Shown piece after piece: positions 17,105-24,289 of a stretch of 64,000 nucleotides of DNA. How positions within the stretch are numbered: the stretch's first letter is position 1; each line of letters opens with the position of its first letter. The DNA comes from Martelella lutilitoris (GTDB taxonomy: Bacteria; Pseudomonadota; Alphaproteobacteria; Rhizobiales; Rhizobiaceae). The notes beneath the pieces are model-generated. The model was not told where the DNA came from, did not search any database, and saw only the letters and a list, made by a program, of their open reading frames with translations. Position numbers and translations under genes: made by a program. The stretch spans positions 1,201,501 to 1,265,500 of the forward strand of contig NZ_CP066786.1 of NCBI RefSeq assembly GCF_016598595.1. Reading direction: 5' to 3'.

Positions 17105-17970
17105 GGCCTGGCCCCCATGCGCTTGAGGACGGCCGTCTGCGCAAGTCCGACAATGGCCACCAGGACGGAGGCGAGGATCGCGGCCATGAACAGCGCCGAC
17201 CAGATCTGCACCGTCTGGCCGTAATAGGAGCCGGAGAGAAGCCGCGCGCCAAGACCGGCGACAGCCCCCGTCGGCAGTTCAGCGATGATCGCGCCGACCA
17301 GGGAGATCGCGATGGCGATCTTCAGGGAGGTGAAGAGATAGGGCATGGCCGATGGCAGTCTGAGCTTCCACAGGATCTGCCGGTCATTGGCGTTGTAGGT
17401 GCGCATCAGGTCGAGTTGCAGCTGATCGGGCGAGCGCAGCCCGGAGACCATGCCGACGGCGACGGGGAAGAAGGAGAGATAGGTGGAAATCAGCGCCTTG
17501 GGCAAAAGCCCGGTAATGCCGATCGCGTTCAGCACCACGATCAGCATCGGCGCGATGGCGATTATCGGAATTGTCTGGCTGGCGATGATCCACGGCATCA
17601 TCGAGCGTTCCATCGTGCGGTTGTGGACGATGGCGATGGCGAGGATGATGCCGAAACCGGAGCCGATGGCAAAGCCGAGCAGGGTCGAGGAGAGCGTGAT
17701 CCAGGCGTGATAGACGAGGCTGCGCTTGGAGGTGATCTTCTTCTTTACCGTCGTGCTCCAGAGTTCCGCGGCCACCTGATGCGGGGAGGGCAGGACGGGC
17801 CGCTCCAGCGTATAGGCCTGCGAGACGATCTCGCCGAAGGTGATCTCCTGGCCCGCGCGCCGGGCCTGATCCTCGACAAACTGCCGGTTCATGACCACTA
17901 CGAACACGCACCAGATCGCCAGTATGGCAAAGACGACGGTGGCAACGGGAAGGACGCGCTCACGCAGCAT
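17101..17970 (-). CDS. second ABC transporter permease, probable pyrimidine importer
   Basis: This 289-residue permease resembles the neighbouring one: an N-terminal TM helix (about 5-28), a short extracytoplasmic segment, then five helices, with the coupling loop SPDQLQLDLMRTYNANDRQI followed by LWKLRLPSAMPYLFTSLKIA. Two distinct permeases in one unit suggest a heterodimeric channel. A 275-bp gap separates it from the ATPase gene upstream; that gap contains two inverted copies of a hairpin repeat, which could alter the ratio of permease to ATPase message. Confidence 0.9.
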   Translation of the reverse strand: MLRERVLPVATVVFAILAIWCVFVVVMNRQFVEDQARRAGQEITFGEIVSQAYTLERPVLPSPHQVAAELWSTTVKKKITSKRSLVYHAWITLSSTLLGFAIGSGFGIILAIAIVHNRTMERSMMPWIIASQTIPIIAIAPMLIVVLNAIGITGLLPKALISTYLSFFPVAVGMVSGLRSPDQLQLDLMRTYNANDRQILWKLRLPSAMPYLFTSLKIAIAISLVGAIIAELPTGAVAGLGARLLSGSYYGQTVQIWSALFMAAILASVLVAIVGLAQTAVLKRMGARP

Positions 17971-18027
17971 GGCGGTGTCCTTTGAAGTGGGCGCGGTCGA
18001 ATGAAGCCTCGATTCTGGGAGCAGCCT

Positions 18028-18059
18028 GCCTGGATCCTCGGGTCAAGCCCGAGGATGAC
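18028..18059. repeat. 32-bp hairpin repeat, copy A
   Basis: This copy is exactly identical to the reverse complement of 18173-18204. Each copy can fold into a 9-bp stem (ATCCTCGGG with CCCGAGGAT) and a 5-base loop. This type of GGATCCTCGGGTC-like element is scattered in intergenic regions of many alphaproteobacteria (from memory). Confidence 0.75.
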
Positions 18060-18172
18060 CCCTGAGAGAAAGGACGGGGAAGGGGGCACAATCGGGGACG
18101 CCTGATGAGCCACTCTCTCTCTTCACCGGAAATTCCGCCAGCGGATTTCGTGACCTTCCCACCTCCACGGGC

Positions 18173-18204
18173 GTCATCCTCGGGCTTGACCCGAGGATCC
18201 AGGC
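18173..18204. repeat. 32-bp hairpin repeat, copy B (inverted)
   Basis: This copy is the exact reverse complement of 18028-18059, 32 of 32 bases, with 113 bases between the copies. The pair could form one long stem in addition to the two small hairpins. It sits between the ATPase and permease genes of the importer. Confidence 0.75.
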
Positions 18205-18245
18205 GTGCCTCTCCGAGGTAGCCTCCAGCAACATTTGTGACCGCC

Positions 18246-19037
18246 TCACTCATAACTATGCCCCGCTCTCAGTCCCTCGCGCACGCGATGGGCGATCTTC
18301 AGAAACTCGGGGCTTTCGCGAATGTCGAGCGGGCGTTCCTTCGGCAGCGGACTGTCTATCACGTCGGTCACGCGGCCGGGGCGCGGGCTCATCACCACGA
18401 TCTTGGTCGAAAGATAGACGGCTTCCGGAATGGAGTGGGTGACGAAGCAGATGGTCTTGTCGGTCCGCGCCCAGAGCTTCAGAAGCTGCTCGTTCAGATG
18501 GTCGCGGACGATTTCGTCGAGAGCGCCGAAGGGTTCGTCCATCAGCAGAAGATCGGCATCGAAGGCGAGCGCGCGGGCAATCGAGGCGCGCTGCTGCATT
18601 CCGCCGGAAAGCTGCCACGGGAATTTCTTCCCGAAGCCTGCCAGGTCCACCAGCTCCAGCACCCGTTCGATGCGGCGCTGCTGGTCGGCCCTGGTGTAGC
18701 CCATGATCTCCAGCGGCAGGGCGATGTTCTTCTCGATCGTGCGCCAGGGGTAAAGGGCGGCTGCCTGAAACACATAGCCATAGGCGCGGTCGAGACGGGC
18801 ATTTTCCGGCGTCGTGCCGTTGACGGTGATTTCCCCGGCGGTCTTCTTCTCCAGATCGGCGATCACCCGCAAAAACGTTGTCTTGCCGCAGCCGGAGGGG
18901 CCGATGAAGGAGACGAAGTCGCCCTTCCTGACCTCCAGATTGACGTCTTTCAGGGCATGGACCGGGCCGTCATTGGTCTGAAAGGTGAGACAGAGATCCT
19001 TCGCCGAGACGACGGAAAGGGGCGCCTTGTCGTTCAT
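18246..19037 (-). CDS. ABC transporter ATP-binding protein, probable pyrimidine importer
   Basis: This 263-residue ATPase is of the nitrate/sulfonate/taurine class. Walker A is GPSGCGKTTFLR, the Q-loop region is YVFQAAALYPW, the signature is LSGGMQQRASIARAL, Walker B is LLLMDEPFGALDE and the H-loop is FVTHSIPEAV. ATG 19037 follows GGAGAG and overlaps the nudix stop codon by four bases, indicating coupling to that gene. It energises the two permeases downstream. Confidence 0.93.
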   Translation of the reverse strand: MNDKAPLSVVSAKDLCLTFQTNDGPVHALKDVNLEVRKGDFVSFIGPSGCGKTTFLRVIADLEKKTAGEITVNGTTPENARLDRAYGYVFQAAALYPWRTIEKNIALPLEIMGYTRADQQRRIERVLELVDLAGFGKKFPWQLSGGMQQRASIARALAFDADLLLMDEPFGALDEIVRDHLNEQLLKLWARTDKTICFVTHSIPEAVYLSTKIVVMSPRPGRVTDVIDSPLPKERPLDIRESPEFLKIAHRVREGLRAGHSYE

Positions 19038-19462
19038 TCCGCGCTCTCCAGTTCGGCAAATCGCTTGCGCGCTATGGGGAAGAGATGATGTTCGCTGAGC
19101 GCCGCGCACTTGACGTCGATGTCGCCAAAGAGCGGCAGCCAGCGATATTCGGCGATCTCGGCCCGGGGGGCGACGTCCGGCGCGCCAAAGGTCGAGAAGG
19201 CTTCGGCCGTTACGATCATGCCGGGCTCGTTCGCCGCTTTTTCGCGGTGGAGCCCCTCCGGTCGAAAGGCTTCGGGCGCAAGTTTCAGCGCCAGTTCCTC
19301 GTCCAGTTCGCGCAGCAGCGCCGCGATCGGGGTTTCGCCCGCATCGATCTTGCCGCCGGGCTGCATGAAGGCCTCCGTGCCGCGCTTGCGCACGGTCAGC
19401 ATCTCGCCCTTGTCGTTGATGATCAGCGCGACGGCGATGCGGATGGTGTTGTCGTCGCTCAT
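19034..19462 (-). CDS. NUDIX hydrolase in the pyrimidine operon
   Basis: This 142-residue protein has a complete Nudix box, GGKIDAGETPIAALLRELDEELAL, matching G-x5-E-x7-REL-x-EE-x-G/L. Such enzymes cleave nucleoside diphosphates linked to another group, using Mg2+. It may be a nucleotide-sanitising or NTP pyrophosphohydrolase; the substrate cannot be deduced. It begins four bases after the lysE stop and overlaps the ATPase start. It is unusual in pyrimidine operons, so it may be an accessory or a hitchhiker. Confidence 0.85.
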   Translation of the reverse strand: MSDDNTIRIAVALIINDKGEMLTVRKRGTEAFMQPGGKIDAGETPIAALLRELDEELALKLAPEAFRPEGLHREKAANEPGMIVTAEAFSTFGAPDVAPRAEIAEYRWLPLFGDIDVKCAALSEHHLFPIARKRFAELESAE

Positions 19463-19466
19463 CGGC

Positions 19467-20120
19467 TCACGCCTTCTTCTGCAGGGCAAGCGCTGCCCCC
19501 AACATCACCAGAATGCCGCCGGCCGAAGCTTCAAGCCAGGCAACCACGCGTTCCGTCACCACCCGGGCAAGGGCGGAAAAGGCGAGCGCATAGATGATCA
19601 GGATCGGCAGTTCGAGTAGGACGGAAATGCCGCCGAACACGAGCATCTGCATGGCGACATCGCCCGCCGGATTGACGAATTGCGGCAGGATGGCGACGAA
19701 GAAGGCGAGGTTTTTCGGGTTCGCCGCCTGTACGCTGAAGCCGCGGAAGAACAGCCGGAACGGCGCTTCGGGTGCCACGCGCTTGAGATTTGCCGCATCT
19801 GCCAATGCCGAACCGCCTTCACCTTTCCGGCGAGACAAGAGCGGGGCGATCATCTTGATGCCGAGATAGGCGAGATAGACGGCGCCGACGATTTTCACCA
19901 CATTGAACAGCGTCGCGCTCATCAGGATCAGCGAGGCGACGCCGGCGGCCGAAAGCGCGAAATAAAGCGCATTGGTCGCCAGAATGCCGGCCGCTGCCAC
20001 CTGCGAGCGCCAGAAGCCCTGCCGCATGGAAAGCCCCACGACCAGCAGCACGGCAGGCCCCGGCGACAGGCACAGAAGAAATTCGGTCGCGGCAAAGGCC
20101 GCCACGCTTGACCAGTCCAT
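19467..20120 (-). CDS. LysE/RhtB family exporter
   Basis: This 217-residue membrane protein has the family N-terminal signature ATEFLLCLSPGPAVLLVVGL, followed by MRQGFWRSQVAAAGILATNA, and about six TM segments. Homologues export amino acids or related metabolites. It starts three bases after the dihydropyrimidinase stop codon. In a pyrimidine-degradation unit it could export an amino acid end product such as beta-alanine or 3-aminoisobutyrate; this is inference only. Confidence 0.85.
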   Translation of the reverse strand: MDWSSVAAFAATEFLLCLSPGPAVLLVVGLSMRQGFWRSQVAAAGILATNALYFALSAAGVASLILMSATLFNVVKIVGAVYLAYLGIKMIAPLLSRRKGEGGSALADAANLKRVAPEAPFRLFFRGFSVQAANPKNLAFFVAILPQFVNPAGDVAMQMLVFGGISVLLELPILIIYALAFSALARVVTERVVAWLEASAGGILVMLGAALALQKKA

Positions 20121-20123
20121 GCG

Positions 20124-21578
20124 TCAGACTCCCGAAGGCGGAATGCCGGCGCGCTCTATTCTGCGCGGGGCAACGAGGTCCTTCCAGGTGGAAAGCGCCT
20201 TGCTGACGGCCGGGTAGGGCTCGCGCTTGACGTATTTGCCGTGGCCTTCCTCGGTCTTCAGCGTCGATTCCTCGACCACGACCTTGCCGCGCGACAGCGT
20301 GAAGCGCGGCAGGCCCTTCACATGCTTGCCTTCGAACACGTTGTAATCGATGGCGGAAACCTGGGCGTCGGCGGTAATCGTCTTTTCCAGCGTCGGGTCC
20401 CAGACGATAAGGTCGGCATCGGCGCCGACCAGAACGGCACCCTTCTTCGGATACATGTTGAGGATCTTGGCAATGTTTGTGGAGGTGACGGCGACGAACT
20501 CGTTCATCGTCAGCCGACCGGTGGTCACGCCATAGGTCCACAGGAGCGGCAGACGGTCTTCCAGACCGCCCGTGCCGTTCGGGATCTTGGTGAAATCATT
20601 GACGCCGTAGCGTTTCTGGTCGGTGGTGAAGGCGCAGTGGTCTGTCGCAACGCAGGACAGCGTGCCCGATTGCAGGCCGGCCCACAGCGAATCCTGATGC
20701 TGCTTGTTGCGGAAGGGCGGCGACATCACCCGGCGGGCGGAATGGTCCCAGTCCTTGTCGAAATACTCGCTTTCGTCGAGCATCAGATGCTGGATCAGCG
20801 GCTCGCCATAGACCCGCATGCCCTTCTGCTTGGCGCGGCGGATCGCCTCATGGCTCTGTTCGCAGGAGGTGTGGACCACGTAAAGCGGCACGCCCGCCAT
20901 GTCGGCAATCATGATGGCGCGGTTGGTGGCCTCGCCTTCCACTTCCGGCGGGCGCGAATAGGCGTGGCCTTCCGGGCCGTTATTCCCCTCGGCCATCAGC
21001 TTTGCCTGCATGCTGGCAACGACATCGCCGTTTTCGGCGTGGACCAGCGGCATGGCGCCAAGCGCGGCACAGCGCTGGAAGGAGGCGAACATCTCGTCGT
21101 CATTCACCATCAGCGCGCCCTTATAGGCCATGAAGTGCTTGAAGGTGTTGATGCCATGCTCTTTCACCACGGCTTCCATCTCGTCAAACACCTGTTTGTC
21201 CCACCAGGTGATCGCCATATGGAAGGAATAGTCGCAGGTCGCACTCGTCGACTTGTTGTCCCAGCGCTTGATCGCGTCGAACAGCGACTGGCCGGGATCC
21301 GGCAGGCAGAAATCGACGACCATGGTGGTGCCGCCGGCAACGGCCGCGCGCGTTCCGCTGGCAAAATCATCCGAGGAATAGGTGCCCATGAAGGGCATCT
21401 GCAGGTGCACATGCGGATCGATGCCGCCGGGCATGACGAAACAGCCGGTCGCGTCGAGCGTCTCGTCGCCGGAAAGATCGGGCCCGATCTCGATGATCCT
21501 GCCGTCTTCGATCTTCACATCGGATTTGTAGGTCAGGTCGGCGGTTACAATTGTGCCGTCCTTGATAACTGTGCTCAT
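20124..21578 (-). CDS. hydA: dihydropyrimidinase
   Basis: This 484-residue cyclic amidohydrolase opens dihydrouracil or dihydrothymine to the N-carbamoyl beta-amino acid, the second step of reductive pyrimidine breakdown. The metal site is visible: PGGIDPHVHLQMPF, the Lys in HFMAYKGALMV that is carbamylated to bridge two Zn ions, His in MPLVHAENGDV, His in YVVHTSCEQSH, and the late Asp in CVATDHCAFT. Length and motifs match dihydropyrimidinase better than allantoinase. The gene follows two small genes and the carbamoyl amidohydrolase in one minus-strand unit. Cytoplasmic, probably tetrameric. Confidence 0.95.
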   Translation of the reverse strand: MSTVIKDGTIVTADLTYKSDVKIEDGRIIEIGPDLSGDETLDATGCFVMPGGIDPHVHLQMPFMGTYSSDDFASGTRAAVAGGTTMVVDFCLPDPGQSLFDAIKRWDNKSTSATCDYSFHMAITWWDKQVFDEMEAVVKEHGINTFKHFMAYKGALMVNDDEMFASFQRCAALGAMPLVHAENGDVVASMQAKLMAEGNNGPEGHAYSRPPEVEGEATNRAIMIADMAGVPLYVVHTSCEQSHEAIRRAKQKGMRVYGEPLIQHLMLDESEYFDKDWDHSARRVMSPPFRNKQHQDSLWAGLQSGTLSCVATDHCAFTTDQKRYGVNDFTKIPNGTGGLEDRLPLLWTYGVTTGRLTMNEFVAVTSTNIAKILNMYPKKGAVLVGADADLIVWDPTLEKTITADAQVSAIDYNVFEGKHVKGLPRFTLSRGKVVVEESTLKTEEGHGKYVKREPYPAVSKALSTWKDLVAPRRIERAGIPPSGV

Positions 21579-21633
21579 TATGCTGTTCCCTTGCGTTTCA
21601 AACGGGCGGTTTTCCGCTTCTCGTTTTGATGTT

Positions 21634-21846
21634 CTATTTCAGCCGGTATTTTCCCCGCGGGTAGGTGTTCTGGTTCATGTCCGAAGGTGCGGCGCCGACC
21701 TTGGGGCTGATGCTGCCTCGGCTTTTTGTCGCCGTGCCGGTCCCCTGCGCGACCGCCGCGCCGCCGCTGACGGTCGAGGCCGGTTTGGCGCCAATGAAGC
21801 CGCGCGATCGGAGAGCCGGTGTTGCGTCCTTCGGTTTGCTCTTCAT
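21634..21846 (-). CDS. small basic hypothetical protein in the pyrimidine operon
   Basis: This 70-residue protein is rich in Ser, Gly, Ala, Lys and Thr (MKSKPKDATPALRSRGFIGA, then ISPKVGAAPSDMNQNTYPRG). It has no membrane segment, signal peptide or catalytic motif and looks unstructured. No strong ribosome site precedes the ATG. It lies between dihydropyrimidinase and a coiled-coil mini-protein. Amino-acid choice and codon third positions look coding, but I recognise no family; it could be spurious. Confidence 0.45.
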   Translation of the reverse strand: MKSKPKDATPALRSRGFIGAKPASTVSGGAAVAQGTGTATKSRGSISPKVGAAPSDMNQNTYPRGKYRLK

Positions 21847-21879
21847 TCTGTGTTGCCGGTGGTGAAAAAGGGCGCTTGG

Positions 21880-22086
21880 CTATCCATCGACCAGATCGAG
21901 CCGCTTTTCGATGCGTGCAATCCGCTCGTCCATGCGATCGATGCGTCGTGAGATGCTGGCATATTGCTGTTCGATGAAGCCGAGCCGCTCTTTGGTCTCA
22001 AGGTGGTACTGCGTGTGCAGTGCAAGCGCTTCCTGCATACGTTTGAGCGTTTCAAATATAAGCTCGTTTGAGACCTTGTCGGACAT
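21880..22086 (-). CDS. small coiled-coil protein
   Basis: This 68-residue protein starts MSDKVSNELIFETLKRMQEA and ends in a heptad-rich helix (ISRRIDRMDERIARIEKRLD). An ATG at 22086 follows GGAGGG by eight bases. Short proteins of this pattern are frequent in Rhizobiales and have no agreed function; some accompany toxin genes, but no toxin is seen here. It lies 40 bp after the amidohydrolase stop, so it is probably in the same transcript. Confidence 0.65.
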   Translation of the reverse strand: MSDKVSNELIFETLKRMQEALALHTQYHLETKERLGFIEQQYASISRRIDRMDERIARIEKRLDLVDG

Positions 22087-22126
22087 CGGATGATCCCTCC
22101 GTCCCAAGAATATAGAGCGAAAGCCA

Positions 22127-23380
22127 CTACTCCACAATCTCCGCCGTCTTCAACACTGCCCTGAGCAGCACGTCCGCCCCGGCGGTGGCCCATTCCTTGG
22201 AAATGTCCTCCGCCTCGTTGTGCGACAGCCCGTCGACGCAGGGGCACATGACCATGGTGGCGGGGGCGACCTTGGCGGCCCAGCAGGCGTCGTGACCGGC
22301 GCCGGAGACGATATCCATGTGACTGTAGCCAAGTTCGACGGCGGCATCGCGGACATTTGCCACCAGTTCCGGGTCGAAGGTGACCGGATCGAAATGACCG
22401 ACCGGCTCGACCGAACAGCCGACGCCCAGTTCCTCGCTAATCTCGGCTGCCTGTTTCTCGATCGCAGCGCGCATGCCGTCGAGCTTCTCCTGATCGACCG
22501 TGCGGATGTCGACGGTGAATGTGACGGTCCCCGGAAGCACGTTGCGGGAGTTAGGCTTGAAGAACACCTGGCCGACGCCGCCCACGGCGTTCGGCTGGGC
22601 GTCCATCGTCACCTTCTGCACCATTTCCAGAATGCGGGCCATGGCAAGGCCTGCATTGACGCGCATGGCCATGGGCGTGGAGCCGGTATGGGCTTCCTTG
22701 CCGGTGAGGGTGAATTCCAGCCACCACAGTCCCTGACAGTGGGTGACGACGCCGATTTCCTTCTTCTCCGCTTCCAGGATAGGGCCCTGTTCGATGTGGT
22801 ATTCGTAATAGGCGTGCATCTTGCGCGCGCCGACCTCTTCCTCGCCCAGCCAGCCGATGCGCTTCAGTTCGTCGCCATAGGCCTTGCCCTCGGGATCCTT
22901 GCGGCCATAGGCATAGTCGAGCGTGTGGACGCCGGCGAAGACGCCTGAGGCGAGCATGGCGGGCGCAAACCGCGCGCCTTCCTCATTCGCCCAGTTGGTG
23001 ACCACGATCGGGTGCTTGGTCTTGATGTTGAGGTCGTTCAGCGTGCGCACCAGTTCCAGCGCGGCGAGCACGCCGAGAACGCCGTCATATTTGCCGCCGG
23101 TCGGCTGGGTGTCGAGATGGCTGCCGACATAGACGGGCAGGGCGTCAGGATCGGTCCCCGCACGGGTCATGAACATCGTGCCCATCTTGTCGACGCCCAT
23201 CGTCAGGCCTGCGTCCTCGCACCATTTCTGAAACAGCGCGCGACCGTCCGCATCCGCATCCGTCAGGGTCTGGCGGTTGTTGCCGCCGGCCACTCCCGGA
23301 CCGATTCGGGCCATGTCCATGAGCGCGCTCCAAAGGCGGTCGCCGTTGACGCGCATGTTTTCGCCTGCATGGGCTGCCAT
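22127..23380 (-). CDS. N-carbamoyl-beta-alanine / allantoate-type amidohydrolase (M20 family)
   Basis: This 417-residue zinc amidohydrolase is of the HyuC/AllC/PydC group. Metal ligands appear in YVGSHLDTQPTGGKYDGVLG (His, Asp), NWANEEGARF (Glu pair) and YHIEQGPIL; the dimerisation domain has LTGKEAHTGSTPM, and the late His is in SGAGHDACW. With dihydropyrimidinase and PreAT in the cluster it most likely hydrolyses N-carbamoyl-beta-alanine to beta-alanine, CO2 and ammonia, the third step of the reductive route. ATG 23380 follows GGGGAAGAG. It is the first gene of the unit and is divergent from rutR. Confidence 0.9.
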   Translation of the reverse strand: MAAHAGENMRVNGDRLWSALMDMARIGPGVAGGNNRQTLTDADADGRALFQKWCEDAGLTMGVDKMGTMFMTRAGTDPDALPVYVGSHLDTQPTGGKYDGVLGVLAALELVRTLNDLNIKTKHPIVVTNWANEEGARFAPAMLASGVFAGVHTLDYAYGRKDPEGKAYGDELKRIGWLGEEEVGARKMHAYYEYHIEQGPILEAEKKEIGVVTHCQGLWWLEFTLTGKEAHTGSTPMAMRVNAGLAMARILEMVQKVTMDAQPNAVGGVGQVFFKPNSRNVLPGTVTFTVDIRTVDQEKLDGMRAAIEKQAAEISEELGVGCSVEPVGHFDPVTFDPELVANVRDAAVELGYSHMDIVSGAGHDACWAAKVAPATMVMCPCVDGLSHNEAEDISKEWATAGADVLLRAVLKTAEIVE

Positions 23381-23472
23381 CACTCTTCCCCGTTCTGCCT
23401 GAGGCCTTGCCGTCGCCGGCTTGTTGCCGGATAAGGAGGGCATTGCCTTTCTTGTCTCAATCGGTCACGTTT

Positions 23473-23488
23473 TTGACCGCTTGGTAAA
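23473..23488. promoter_or_regulatory. RutR-like operator between rutR and the amidohydrolase
   Basis: TTGACCGCTTGGTAAA fits the RutR palindrome TTGACC-N4-GGTCAA with one mismatch in the half-sites. Its reverse complement matches 13 of 16 bases of the site upstream of preT. It lies 93 bp from the amidohydrolase start and 138 bp from rutR. Confidence 0.6.
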
Positions 23489-23625
23489 CTTTACAACTTC
23501 CGCGCCAAGGCTCAAGTGACCAACAACAAAATCACTCGTCATTTTTTCAAAAAATAGCCTAAAGTTTAGGCGGGATCCGAAATTGTGCAAAAGTGGCTGC
23601 GAATTGCGGCATGGAATGAGGGGCG

Positions 23626-24285
23626 ATGGAAGTGGAAATGACACCACGGGCGGGGCGGACACAGCGGCGGACGCGCATACAGGAGGCCAAGGAGGAGGTG
23701 ATCCTCGAGGCCGCGCTGGACGTGTTCTCGGCGAACGGTTTCAGAGGGGCGACCGTCGACCAGATCGCCGAGGCCGCCGGCATGTCAAAACCCAATGTGC
23801 TCTATTATTTCCGCTCGAAAGAGGCCGTGTTCGCGGCCCTTGTCGCCCGGGTGATGGATATCTGGCTCGACCCGCTCAGGGTTTTCGACGTCGAGAAGGA
23901 CCCGGCCGCCGAGATCCGCTCCTATATTCGCCGCAAGCTGGAGATGGCGCGGGACTATCCGCGCGAGAGCCGGCTGTTCGCCAATGAGGTGCTGCAGGGC
24001 GCGCCCAATACCGAGGCCTTTCTCAAGGGCGAGCTGAAGGATCTTGTCGACGAGAAGGCCAAGGTGATTCGCGCCTGGCAGGCTGCCGGAAAACTGCGCA
24101 AGGTCGATCCCTACCACCTGATCTTTTCGATCTGGGCCACCACGCAGCACTATGCCGACTTCGACGTGCAGGTGCGCGCGGTGCTGGGCGAGGGGCTTTC
24201 GGGCGAGGGCAGGTTCGAGGATGCCGCGCGCTATCTTGAAACCTTGTTCATCAACGGGCTTATCCCCGGCAAGGGGGGCGCCTGA
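23626..24285 (+). CDS. rutR: TetR family regulator of pyrimidine utilisation (RutR-like)
   Basis: This 219-residue repressor has an N-terminal TetR HTH (about 20-65; GFRGATVDQIAEAAGMSKPN, VLYYFRSKE). The C-terminal ligand domain contains LFANEVLQGAP and ATTQHYADFDVQV, segments typical of RutR, which binds uracil and thymine in Escherichia coli and derepresses pyrimidine catabolism. ATG 23626 follows GAGGGG. It is divergent from the pyrimidine operon and close to a RutR-like box, so auto- and cross-regulation are likely. The final stop lies four bases from the convergent GGDEF-EAL gene. Confidence 0.88.
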   Translation: MEVEMTPRAGRTQRRTRIQEAKEEVILEAALDVFSANGFRGATVDQIAEAAGMSKPNVLYYFRSKEAVFAALVARVMDIWLDPLRVFDVEKDPAAEIRSYIRRKLEMARDYPRESRLFANEVLQGAPNTEAFLKGELKDLVDEKAKVIRAWQAAGKLRKVDPYHLIFSIWATTQHYADFDVQVRAVLGEGLSGEGRFEDAARYLETLFINGLIPGKGGA

Positions 24286-24289
24286 GGCC

